NCBI GenBank assembly: GCA_910586705.1
Contig: CAJUJK010000001.1
Location: 2,244 to 66,243 of the forward strand
DNA length: 64,000 bases
Origin: an uncultured Lachnospiraceae bacterium
GTDB lineage: Bacteria; Bacillota; Clostridia; Lachnospirales; Lachnospiraceae
Reading direction: 5' to 3'
The translations under genes were made by a program, and so were the position numbers. The notes under the pieces were generated by a model. It did no database searches, was not told the DNA's origin, and was given only the letters and a program-made list of their open reading frames with translations. Below are positions 7,858 to 15,413 of this stretch, in pieces. Each line of letters starts with the position of its first letter. Position 1 is the stretch's first letter.

Positions 7858-7871
7858 AATTTTATCCTTTA

Positions 7872-8252
7872 CTAAAATTTTCCTCTTAGTTCCACAACTT
7901 TTCCGATAATACGAACTGGTTTTGCTGTAATTTCTTCTGGAGAAAACATCATAGGTTCATATTTGGCAGCATTGAGAGAGATTAGACCTATACCATGCGT
8001 GTATTTCACAAGTCGTTTACATACCGCATCGTCTCCGTTAACCATAGCAATTACGATATCGCCAGAATTGGCATCTTCCTGCTTTTTAACGATGACAACA
8101 TCTCCATCACAAATTCGTGGTTCCATTGAATCACCTTGAATGCGAAGACCAAAGAAATTTCCAGTTTGTGCAAGTTCTTCAGTGATTTCTTCGGTATCAA
8201 CAATTTCTTCGATGGCTTCTAATGGGATGCCAGCGGCTATACGACCAAGCAC
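7872..8252 (-). CDS. S24/LexA-like peptidase domain without DNA-binding domain
   Basis: 126 residues of a LexA/CI-type autoprotease. The cleavage site Ala7-Gly8 (RIAAGIP), catalytic Ser42 (GDSMEPR) and Lys79 (VCKRLVK) are all present, as is the VRIIGKVVELRGKF ending. Normal relatives carry an N-terminal HTH repressor domain. Here the frame stays open upstream through a short linker (SKSITIN), but what precedes is AT-rich and hydrophobic, not an HTH. The GTG at 8252 has no ribosome site. It is therefore likely the surviving C-terminal half of a repressor. It could alternatively be a UmuD-like short form. Confidence 0.7.
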   Translation of the reverse strand: MLGRIAAGIPLEAIEEIVDTEEITEELAQTGNFFGLRIQGDSMEPRICDGDVVIVKKQEDANSGDIVIAMVNGDDAVCKRLVKYTHGIGLISLNAAKYEPMMFSPEEITAKPVRIIGKVVELRGKF

Positions 8253-8334
8253 GTTTATAGTTATAGACTTAGAGGTTTGTCCCGAGGTGGAAAGCGGAAG
8301 AAAAATAAATAAAAACGAATAAAAGTCAAAAAAT

Positions 8335-8380
8335 ATGAAATATTTTCAGAAATAGTATTGACACATGAAAAATATTCATG
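8335..8380. promoter_or_regulatory. Tandem repressor operators TGAA-N5-TTCA
   Basis: Two palindromes of identical form, TGAA-N5-TTCA, lie at 8336-8348 and 8366-8378. Their centres are exactly 30 bases apart, about three helical turns, and a perfect TTGACA (8358-8363) lies between them. The right one extends to ACATGAA/TTCATGT. This is the geometry of a cooperative XRE/CI-type repressor control region upstream of the S24 gene. Confidence 0.6.
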
Positions 8381-8420
8381 TAGGAAGCTAAATAATATTT
8401 ATAAAGTGATTTTCACAGCA

Positions 8421-8840
8421 TCATTTAGGGATATATATGCATGAAGCTATAATGAAATTTTTTAATAATTCTAAATCCTCAAGAGAAGTCAAGTTTGCCT
8501 GCCAATGAAGTTGTTTTTTATTATGTTGTGCGGCGAATAGAGGATTATCAACATTTTCGCTTGAAAGTTCGCGAGGAAGACGTAAAGAAATCCATTTACT
8601 TCTTGGGGAGTATTTAAGACGAAGAAAATCATTTGCTCCATAAAACATCGAAATATAATTTTTACTTCGGCGTTCGAGAGTAACACAACGTGCAATATCA
8701 GAAGGCAAAAATGATAAAATGATTACTATTAATTTGAGTTCGGATTTGGTGGGGTTTAATTCTTTATCAAATATGCTTGTGATAGAAATTTCACCAGTTT
8801 CTGTGTTAACGGAAAAAGTAATTACAGAACAACACCTCAT
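8421..8840 (-). CDS. Hypothetical protein, possibly N-terminally truncated
   Basis: 139 residues without a family I recognise. Mixed alpha/beta composition; distinctive patches are RRSKNYISMFYGANDFLRLKY and RSKWISLRLPRE near the middle and LEDLELLKNFIIASC at the end. The ATG at 8840 follows GAAAG with no spacing, and the frame stays open upstream for over 15 codons with protein-like composition. The true start may lie upstream, or the gene may have lost its 5' end. It is divergently separated from nothing: the S24 gene follows in the same direction after about 170 bases. Confidence 0.45.
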   Translation of the reverse strand: MRCCSVITFSVNTETGEISITSIFDKELNPTKSELKLIVIILSFLPSDIARCVTLERRSKNYISMFYGANDFLRLKYSPRSKWISLRLPRELSSENVDNPLFAAQHNKKQLHWQANLTSLEDLELLKNFIIASCIYIPK

Positions 8841-8948
8841 CTTTCTATAGATTTTTCCAAATAAATTATAGAGGGAGCGGGCGAAAATGGCAAGAACTAA
8901 CGGAGTCGAAAGAAGCGAGTGGGGGAGTTTTTTATTATTTGCAGATTT

Positions 8949-9188
8949 TTAGGAGTAAAAGGAGAGGATTTTGCAGAGGAGGTAGGAGGGAGGTTCCATA
9001 AACATATCAAAATTCTCGCTCATAAGTCCCTCCATTATCCCGTTTTCCCAGCCGCGCATCCTGTCTTGTTTTGTGCTGTTTAGGGTTCTGGATTCATTAT
9101 AGGGCTTATTCTCAAAGGTCTCCTCTCTATCCCTGCACGAAAAAGCGGGGAGGCTGCTCAGAAGTTGATATCTGCCTTTCTTTCACAA
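8949..9188 (-). other. Open frame remnant or small gene in the 8,841-9,245 gap
   Basis: The 405-base stretch 8841-9245 has no convincing full gene. On the minus strand one frame is open from after a TGA near 9189 down to TAA at 8949-8951. It contains the protein-like run NKPYNESRTLNSTKQDRMRG followed by WENGIMEGLMSENFDMFMEPP. An ATG at 9023 preceded by GGAGGG would give a 24-residue peptide ending LCKILSFYS. I cannot tell a small gene from a decayed C-terminus. Confidence 0.3.
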
Positions 9189-9245
9189 GGCATTTACAAA
9201 CGCACTAAAATGATTTAAGATTACGATGATAGGGGGACAACGAGA

Positions 9246-9818
9246 ATGAAAATAAAGTATAAGGCGCAAAAGGCTGTTTCATGTTTCCTTTTATGTGCGA
9301 TCATTTTTTCGGTATGCGCATGTGGGGAAGAGGGTAAAGATAATGCCGCTCTTTATGGAGAAACCATTGGCGGATTGCAAGATGATGAGCTTTTTGTAAT
9401 TATTGAAACGAATGCCCCTTTGCCGGTTTTGCTTGTCACTTCACATGTATATGACGACGGCACGGTGAAGCAGGCGGCAATTGATTGTGATGTGTATTAT
9501 CCGATAGACGGAGAAGTGAAAAATATAGGAAGGGTAGAGAGTATGGGAACGGCATATCCTGTTTCTTATGATGAAACAGGCATCTATACGGCTTCCGGTC
9601 ACGCTATGCAGCGTTATGAAGTTGAGAAATCCGGGACAATTGAGCTGGCAGAAGTAATTAACGAGCAATTTGATGAAAACGGCAATGCTGCCTATACCAT
9701 GGAAAAAGGGGATGAAACAGAGACTATTTCGGAAGAAGAATACTATGATGTTTTCGGGAAATATAAAAATGCTACAGTTGTAAGTTTTGCTTACGGCGCA
9801 TCGGACGCAGCAGGGTGA
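9246..9818 (+). CDS. Hypothetical lipoprotein
   Basis: 190 residues. Residues 1-25 form a lipoprotein signal peptide (charged MKIKYKAQKA, hydrophobic FLLCAIIFS, then a VCAC lipobox), so the mature protein should be tethered outside the membrane. The exported part is acidic, with segments such as ELFVIIETNAPLPVLLVTSHVYDDG, and has no motif I recognise. GGGGGA precedes the ATG by about 10 bases. It converges with the DUF3048 gene on a shared terminator. Confidence 0.7.
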   Translation: MKIKYKAQKAVSCFLLCAIIFSVCACGEEGKDNAALYGETIGGLQDDELFVIIETNAPLPVLLVTSHVYDDGTVKQAAIDCDVYYPIDGEVKNIGRVESMGTAYPVSYDETGIYTASGHAMQRYEVEKSGTIELAEVINEQFDENGNAAYTMEKGDETETISEEEYYDVFGKYKNATVVSFAYGASDAAG

Positions 9819-9849
9819 TTTTGTGTATACGAAATTGCGAATAGTAAAG

Positions 9850-9885
9850 AAGGGGAGTGCCCACATCGCGGCACTCCCCTTTTTC
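9850..9885 (+). terminator. Strong bidirectional-looking terminator
   Basis: A perfect 12-bp stem, AAGGGGAGTGCC (9850-9861) with GGCACTCCCCTT (9870-9881), an 8-base loop and a T tract. It lies between the convergent lipoprotein and DUF3048 genes. Confidence 0.92.
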
Positions 9886-9889
9886 TGCA

Positions 9890-11041
9890 CTATTTTATTT
9901 CCTGATCGTCCACGAGGAAGGAATCGCCGTCCTCAACGATACACACCATGGTCTTGCCGGTGTTTAATTCGATCTCATTTCCGGCGTCGTCATAGTATCT
10001 TGTCGCTCCGTAATCGGAGGTCTTTTCCCATGTGACATGGATACCTTTGCCGTTTGTGAAAAACCAGCCGTCCCTTGTGGTGTCGTGGCACTGGAAGGCA
10101 AGATAGCCTTTCGCGTCGCGCACTTCGTGGTAGGTGTTCTGCACGAGAATATTTTTGAAGGTAAGCTGCTTTCCTGTCGCCAGATCCGTATGCGGACCGT
10201 CCGAGGAGCCGGAAAGATGCTGGAATCTCTCATAAAGCCCGGTTTCGCCGTTGTAGACAAAGTAGCAGTTGGTCACGGGATATGTGGGGGACATGTCCAC
10301 CCGGTTTGCCGTGATGGCATCGCTGTACTGCGACAGGTCGTTGGGTTTGTCATCGGGTGCGAAACGGTAATGCTGCTCGTCCGCGTAGCCGTCGCGTATC
10401 TGGGTGGAGTAGCCAAGCTTATCCGCATCGGCAAGAACGCCAACCGCGTCTATGAAAGCGTTGTCAGTCGCGTTTTTCGCATTTTTATCCCGGAAAAAGT
10501 TGCTGCTTGTTTTGCCGTCGATATCGTCCGTGCGCTTGATGACTTCGTCTATGTAGAAGGGACCGCCGAAATGGACGTAGAGAGCGTCCCACTCAAAAGC
10601 CCAGTACACGTAGTAGTCGCGGCAGCTTCTGATGTTGCCGAGTTTGTCGGCATTTTTCCAGTCCTGAATAATCCACATCAGCCGGGTAATGCTTCCCTCC
10701 ACATTACATTCGTACACGACGTCCGCATTGGAGATGCCGTAGTGGGAGGCAGTTTTTGTGTTGGGTGTCATAATGGCAAGGGGTCTTGTGTTGTTGACAT
10801 CCTCATCGACCCACTCGTTTGTGATGCGGCTGCGTACCATGCCCTCTTCGGGCGGCGCATCTTCTTCCGTTTCTGGTTCCTCGGTTTCTTCCGTTTCCTC
10901 TTCCTCTTCGGGAATATCGTCGATTATCTGTTCCACGACGGGCGCTTCAACCTTAGGCTTTTCCTCCTCCTCCTTACCGCAGCCGGTCAGAAGAAGGGCC
11001 GAAGACAGAGCGACGAGAAGTAAAACTTGTAATCTTTTCAT
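9890..11041 (-). CDS. DUF3048 (YerB-like) lipoprotein
   Basis: 383 residues. It has a lipoprotein signal with LLLTGC lipobox (Cys at about 21), a highly acidic Glu/Pro-rich linker (about 24-66), then the DUF3048 fold: RPLAIMTPNTKTASHYGISNADVVYE, RLMWIIQDW, KLGNIRSCRDYYVYWAFEWDALYVHFGG and a C-terminal DGWFFTNGKGIHVTWEK. This matches the YerB family of Firmicutes, whose biochemical role is not settled. AGGAGG lies about 13 bases before the ATG. It is monocistronic and divergent from the tetR gene. Confidence 0.9.
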   Translation of the reverse strand: MKRLQVLLLVALSSALLLTGCGKEEEEKPKVEAPVVEQIIDDIPEEEEETEETEEPETEEDAPPEEGMVRSRITNEWVDEDVNNTRPLAIMTPNTKTASHYGISNADVVYECNVEGSITRLMWIIQDWKNADKLGNIRSCRDYYVYWAFEWDALYVHFGGPFYIDEVIKRTDDIDGKTSSNFFRDKNAKNATDNAFIDAVGVLADADKLGYSTQIRDGYADEQHYRFAPDDKPNDLSQYSDAITANRVDMSPTYPVTNCYFVYNGETGLYERFQHLSGSSDGPHTDLATGKQLTFKNILVQNTYHEVRDAKGYLAFQCHDTTRDGWFFTNGKGIHVTWEKTSDYGATRYYDDAGNEIELNTGKTMVCIVEDGDSFLVDDQEIK

Positions 11042-11184
11042 GCTTCGTGAAAATCCTCCTTTTTTCTACTTAAAACATATGAAAACATCATAGCATAACA
11101 AGCAGGGCGGAGTCACTACGAAAAATCTTAAAAAATACACAATTTTTGCGAAAGGAATGGGGATTTCGCTATACAAAACGGTGG

Positions 11185-11235
11185 TTGACAAACATACCGG
11201 CGGTATGTTAAACTGCATACATACTGATAGTATGT
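11185..11235 (+). promoter_or_regulatory. tetR promoter with two palindromic operators
   Basis: TTGACA (11185-11190) is followed directly by the palindrome AACATACC-GGC-GGTATGTT (11191-11209) and then ACATACT-GAT-AGTATGT (11219-11235). Their centres are 27 bases apart. The first covers the spacer between -35 and the presumed -10, so a bound repressor would block polymerase. A third copy precedes the MFS gene. Confidence 0.8.
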
Positions 11236-11255
11236 TTGGGGGAGGGGAATAAGAT

Positions 11256-11909
11256 ATGGCTAGAAATAAGTATCCCGAGGAGACAGTCAATCTGATACTG
11301 GACGTGGCGGGCCGTCTGTTTATGGAGAAGGGCTACGAGCATACGTCCATTCAGGATATCATTGATAATCTGGGCGGGCTGAGCAAGGGCGCGATCTATC
11401 ATCACTTTAAATCGAAGGAGGAAATTCTGGACGCGGTCACTGACAGGATCATGGAGGAGTCCAACCGGAAGCTTGCGGGCACTTTGGATCGCAGGGATTT
11501 AAACGGCTTGGAAAAACTGAGAACCCTGTTCAAGTCCTCGCTGTGCCGCCCGGCGCAGGATGAGATGTTTCAGGTGGCGCCCAGCTTTTACAACAATCCG
11601 AGGCTTTTGGCAAGTCTTTTGTATGAGACGATGGAACTGACGGCGCCGGAGTTTATTCAGCCGATTATCGAGGAGGGCATTGCCTACGGCTCGATTGTGG
11701 CGGAGCATCCGAAGCAGCTTGCGGAACTGATTTCACTTGTGGCAAATGTCTGGATCAACCCGATGATATTTGACGATTCCGTGGAGGAGACTTATCACAA
11801 GTTTCTGGTGTTTGATCAGATGTTAAAAGGCATGGGTCTGGATATTGTGGACGAGGAAATGATCGCGCGGATGCGGGAATTGACAGCGATATATCAGAAA
11901 CGTAAATAA
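11256..11909 (+). CDS. TetR/AcrR family transcriptional regulator
   Basis: 217 residues. The N-terminal HTH is classical: ILDVAGRLFMEKGYEHTSIQDIIDNLGGLSKGAIYHHFKSKEEIL (about residues 13-58). The C-terminal part is an all-helical ligand-binding and dimerisation region typical of the family but not diagnostic of a ligand. GGGAGGGG precedes the ATG. Three matching palindromes, two at its own promoter and one before the MFS gene, indicate autorepression and control of the exporter. The inducer is probably an MFS substrate (inference). Confidence 0.93.
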   Translation: MARNKYPEETVNLILDVAGRLFMEKGYEHTSIQDIIDNLGGLSKGAIYHHFKSKEEILDAVTDRIMEESNRKLAGTLDRRDLNGLEKLRTLFKSSLCRPAQDEMFQVAPSFYNNPRLLASLLYETMELTAPEFIQPIIEEGIAYGSIVAEHPKQLAELISLVANVWINPMIFDDSVEETYHKFLVFDQMLKGMGLDIVDEEMIARMRELTAIYQKRK

Positions 11910-11956
11910 ATAGAACATGTTTCTGTCCTAAAAAATGGGCAGAATATTTTTAGATT

Positions 11957-11979
11957 AATACATACCGATGGTAGGTATT
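11957..11979 (+). promoter_or_regulatory. TetR operator upstream of the MFS gene
   Basis: AATACATACC-GAT-GGTAGGTATT is a 10-bp-arm palindrome with one mismatch. It shares the ACATACC core and 3-base centre with the two sites in front of tetR. It lies 23 bases before the MFS start codon. Confidence 0.75.
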
Positions 11980-12001
11980 AAAAGAAAAGGAGAAAAAAAG
12001 G

Positions 12002-13252
12002 ATGAAACAAAAATTATTTTCCAAAGATTTTATATTGGTGGTGATCGGACAGATTATCTCCCTGTTCGGCAATGCCACGCTGCGGTTTGCGCTGCCGCTG
12101 TATCTTTTAAACGAGACCGGGTCGTCTGCGGTCTACGGCACGGTGACGGCGTGCGCGATCATTCCGGCAATCCTGCTTTCGCCGGTGGGCGGCATTGTGG
12201 CGGACCGGGTGAACAAAAGGAATGTCATGGTCATACTGGACTTTTTCACGGCGGCGCTGATTCTGGCATTCAGTGTCTTGATGGGCGGGGTTAATCTTGT
12301 AGTCCTGCTGACGGTTACCTTGATGATTCTGTATGGTATCGCGGGCGCCTACCAGCCGTCCGTGCAGGCGTCCATTCCTGTGCTTGTAGGGTCAGACCGC
12401 ATGATGGAGGCAAACTCCATTGTCAATATGATCAGTTCTTTTTCGGCATTGCTCGGTCCTGTGCTGGGCGGGATTGTGTACAGCGCGTATGGGCTGAAAC
12501 CTGTGCTTCTGGTCTGTATCGCCTGCTTTGTAATCTCGGCGGTCATGGAAATTTTTATACATATTCCGTTTGAAAAACAGGCTTCGGAGGGCAGCGTGTG
12601 GCAGACGGCACGGTCGGACTTCGGGCAGAGCATTCGCTTTATCTGCAAGGACATGCCGGTGATCGGAAAGGCGGTTCTGGCGGTCTGCGGAATCAATCTG
12701 TTTTTGTCCTCCATGATTAATGTGGGGCTGCCCTATCTGGTGACGGAAGTGATCGATCTGGACGTAGCGCAGGCGAACCGGCTCTATGGTTTCGCGGAGG
12801 GGATTCTCGCCGCGGGCGGGCTTGCAGGCGGTGTCTGCGCGGGCGTTTTTGCGAAAAAGCTTTCCATCAGAAAGGCGGGTATGCTGATCGTGATTGCCGC
12901 GGTGTGCCAGTTTCCCATTGCCGTGTCGTTAGCCGTGTCTTCCTCGGGCATGGTGAACTATGTGATGCTGACGGCAGGCTGTTTCGTTGTGATGACCTGC
13001 TGTACGGTTTACACCATATTGATGATGACGTTTTACCAGACGGTGACGCCGCCCCATCTTCTGGGAAAGGTGATTGCGGTTATCATTACCGTGGCGATGT
13101 GCGCCCAGCCGCTCGGCAATGCCATGTACGGTGTACTGTTTGAACTGTGCAGAGGGTTTGAATATGCGGTGGTGTTGTTTGCCGGGGTGGTGTCGCTTGG
13201 GATTGCGGTGGTGCTGCGGGGGATTTTTAAGGGAATTTCGTTATCTTTATAA
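12002..13252 (+). CDS. MFS drug-type exporter
   Basis: 416 residues with about 12 membrane segments. The MFS motif A appears as GGIVADRVNKRNVM after segment 2 (about residues 62-75). Other typical parts are the opening ILVVIGQIISLFGNATLRFALPLYLL and the 6-7 loop near residue 195. The family is proton-driven efflux in the cytoplasmic membrane. AGGAG precedes the ATG. Linkage to tetR through shared operators suggests inducible export of a toxic compound; the substrate is unknown. Confidence 0.88.
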   Translation: MKQKLFSKDFILVVIGQIISLFGNATLRFALPLYLLNETGSSAVYGTVTACAIIPAILLSPVGGIVADRVNKRNVMVILDFFTAALILAFSVLMGGVNLVVLLTVTLMILYGIAGAYQPSVQASIPVLVGSDRMMEANSIVNMISSFSALLGPVLGGIVYSAYGLKPVLLVCIACFVISAVMEIFIHIPFEKQASEGSVWQTARSDFGQSIRFICKDMPVIGKAVLAVCGINLFLSSMINVGLPYLVTEVIDLDVAQANRLYGFAEGILAAGGLAGGVCAGVFAKKLSIRKAGMLIVIAAVCQFPIAVSLAVSSSGMVNYVMLTAGCFVVMTCCTVYTILMMTFYQTVTPPHLLGKVIAVIITVAMCAQPLGNAMYGVLFELCRGFEYAVVLFAGVVSLGIAVVLRGIFKGISLSL

Positions 13253-13290
13253 GAATTTGGAAAAATTAGGTGTATGTTTGCCCGTGCTTG

Positions 13291-13299
13291 TGTTAGAAT
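13291..13299 (+). promoter_or_regulatory. Putative extended -10 promoter of rfbD
   Basis: TGT directly before TAGAAT (13294-13299), in the 107-base gap before rfbD. The -35 region is poor. Confidence 0.4.
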
Positions 13300-13359
13300 A
13301 TAAAACATGAATCCAGTTGTGGACGACTGGAAAGGAACCGGGGAAAGGGCGAAACAGAC

Positions 13360-14202
13360 ATGAAGAAGATAATCGTAACAGGCTGCAACGGGCAGCTTGG
13401 ACGTGCCGTTAATCTGGAATACGCAGACAGCACGGAATACGAACTGGTGAACACGGATGTGGGGGAACTGGACATCACGAAGGTAGACGAGGTGATGAAG
13501 CTCGCCAGAGAAGTGAAACCTTATGCCATTATCAACTGTGCGGCGTACACGGCGGTGGAGGCATGTGAGAAAGAGGAGGATCTCGCTTTTCGGATCAACG
13601 CCATCGGCGCGCGCAACTTAAGCATAGCGGCGAACGAGACGGGCGCGAAGCTGATGCATATTTCCACAGATTATGTGTTTGACGGAAACGGGACGAGACC
13701 TTACAAGGAAACCGATCCGGTTGGTCCGCAGGGCGCATACGGCAGGACGAAGCTGGCGGGAGAAGAATTTGTGAAAGAGTTTGGCGACAGGCATTTTATT
13801 CTGCGCACGGCATGGCTCTACGGGGACGGAAAGAACTTTGTAAAGACGATGCTGCGTCTCTCCGAGACGAATGATAAAGTGAGGGTGGTGCGGGATCAGG
13901 TGGGATCGCCCACCAGTGCGGCGGAGCTTGCGAAAGCCGTTGCTTACCTGCTTCCCACGGAAAATTACGGGCTGTTCCACGCCACCTGTGAGGGGGATTG
14001 CAGCTGGGCGCAGTTCACGGAGGAGATTTTCCGGCTCGCCGGGAAAAAGACCGCGGTGGAGGCGATTACCTCGGAGGAGTACGGCGCGGCGGTGAAGCGT
14101 CCGGCGTATTCCATTCTGGAAAATTATATGTTTAATATGACGACAGACTTTATGTTTGCGGACTGGCACGACGCCATTGCAGAGTATCTGTCAAAACAGT
14201 GA
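13360..14202 (+). CDS. rfbD: dTDP-4-dehydrorhamnose reductase
   Basis: 280 residues, normal for RmlD. It reduces dTDP-4-keto-L-rhamnose with NAD(P)H in the last step of dTDP-L-rhamnose synthesis. The Rossmann motif is TGCNGQLGRAV at residues 8-18. ISTDYVFDG, the active-site YGRTKLAGE and LRTAWLYG follow as in the family. It is the first gene of the polysaccharide locus and overlaps the reading frame before gmd. The partners rfbA, rfbB and rfbC are not in the window, so dTDP-4-keto-rhamnose must come from elsewhere in the genome. Confidence 0.92.
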   Translation: MKKIIVTGCNGQLGRAVNLEYADSTEYELVNTDVGELDITKVDEVMKLAREVKPYAIINCAAYTAVEACEKEEDLAFRINAIGARNLSIAANETGAKLMHISTDYVFDGNGTRPYKETDPVGPQGAYGRTKLAGEEFVKEFGDRHFILRTAWLYGDGKNFVKTMLRLSETNDKVRVVRDQVGSPTSAAELAKAVAYLLPTENYGLFHATCEGDCSWAQFTEEIFRLAGKKTAVEAITSEEYGAAVKRPAYSILENYMFNMTTDFMFADWHDAIAEYLSKQ

Positions 14203-14246
14203 GTGGCGTTGTGGCTAGGAATATGGAAACAGGAAAGGATAATGAA

Positions 14247-15317
14247 ATGCAGAAAATAGCTTTAATTACGGGAATCACAGGACAGGACGGCTCTTATCTG
14301 GCGGAGTTTCTGCTGGAGAAGGGATATGAGGTGCACGGGCTGATCCGCAGGCACAGTATCGCCAATACGGGCAGGATTGATCATCTGATCGAGTCGGATT
14401 ACCACAAAGTAAAATTCTTCCTGCACTATGCGGACACCACGGATTCCAGCAACCTGATGCGGCTGATCGCGGAGATCCGCCCGACGGAAGTGTACAATCT
14501 GGCGGCGCAGTCCCATGTGGGCGTATCCTTTGAGGTGCCGGAGTACACGGCGGAGGCCACGGGCGTGAGCACTTTAAAACTTCTGGAGGCGATCCGCGTA
14601 AACGGCGGCACATGCAGATACTATCAGGCGTCCACCTCGGAACTTTTCGGCGGCATCCCGGAGACGGCGCCGCAGAGCGAGAAAACGCCGTTTTATCCGA
14701 AGAGCCCTTACGGCGCGGCGAAGCTTTATTCTTACTGGATTACAGTAAATTACAGAGAGTCTTACAACATGTTTGCCTGCAACGGCATTCTCTTCAACCA
14801 CGAATCACCCAGGCGCGGCGAGAACTTTGTGACGAGAAAGATCACGCTGGCGATCGCGAATATCATTGCGGGGAAACAGGAAAAGCTTTCCCTCGGCAAT
14901 ATGAACGCGAAGAGGGACTGGGGCTTTGCAGGCGATTATATAGAAGGCATGTGGCTGATGCTGCAGCAGGACAAGCCGGACGATTATGTGCTGGCGACCA
15001 ACGAGACGCACACGGTCAGGGAGTTTGTGGAGGCGGCTTTCGCGGAGCTTGGCATCCAGATCCGCTGGGAGGGAACCGGCGTGAATGAGAAGGGGTATGA
15101 TGACAAGAGCGGTCGTCTGCTCGTGGATGTGAACCCCGAGTTTTACCGCCCGGCGGAAGTGGAGTTTTTGTGGGGTAACTGCGCGAAAGCGGAGAAGGAA
15201 CTTGGATGGAAACGAAAAGTGGACTTTAAGGGGCTGGTATCCATGATGATGGATGCGGACTTAAGGGAAATTGCAGGAATGAGCTGCGAGGAGTACAAGG
15301 CGCAGGGTGAAAACTGA
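14247..15317 (+). CDS. gmd: GDP-mannose 4,6-dehydratase
   Basis: 356 residues from ATG 14247, which AGGAAAGG precedes by 8 bases; an in-frame ATG at 14199 has no such site. It converts GDP-D-mannose to GDP-4-keto-6-deoxy-mannose. The SDR glycine motif is TGITGQDGSYLAEFL. It is followed by QASTSELFG, the active-site YGAAKLYSYW and the NHESPRRGENFVTRKIT signature of GMD. With fcl (17423) it completes GDP-L-fucose synthesis from GDP-mannose. Confidence 0.96.
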   Translation: MQKIALITGITGQDGSYLAEFLLEKGYEVHGLIRRHSIANTGRIDHLIESDYHKVKFFLHYADTTDSSNLMRLIAEIRPTEVYNLAAQSHVGVSFEVPEYTAEATGVSTLKLLEAIRVNGGTCRYYQASTSELFGGIPETAPQSEKTPFYPKSPYGAAKLYSYWITVNYRESYNMFACNGILFNHESPRRGENFVTRKITLAIANIIAGKQEKLSLGNMNAKRDWGFAGDYIEGMWLMLQQDKPDDYVLATNETHTVREFVEAAFAELGIQIRWEGTGVNEKGYDDKSGRLLVDVNPEFYRPAEVEFLWGNCAKAEKELGWKRKVDFKGLVSMMMDADLREIAGMSCEEYKAQGEN

Positions 15318-15413
15318 CGGGATGCCGGCTGTGTGCAGGGATGTGCCGGAAGAAACCGGCGGGTCCGGAACGCATCGGATGGAAGAGAAAGACAGAGGAA
15401 ACGTGTATCAGGA

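Noticed and set aside
10037..11023. Long plus-strand open frame of over 320 codons opposite the DUF3048 gene
   Set aside because: It is the antisense shadow of a GC-rich lipoprotein gene whose sense reading has a signal peptide, lipobox and family motifs. The shadow has none.
11183..11192. Reverse 0A-box-like sequence TTGACAAA before tetR
   Set aside because: It coincides with the -35 hexamer TTGACA and the start of the TetR palindrome, which explain it better than Spo0A binding.
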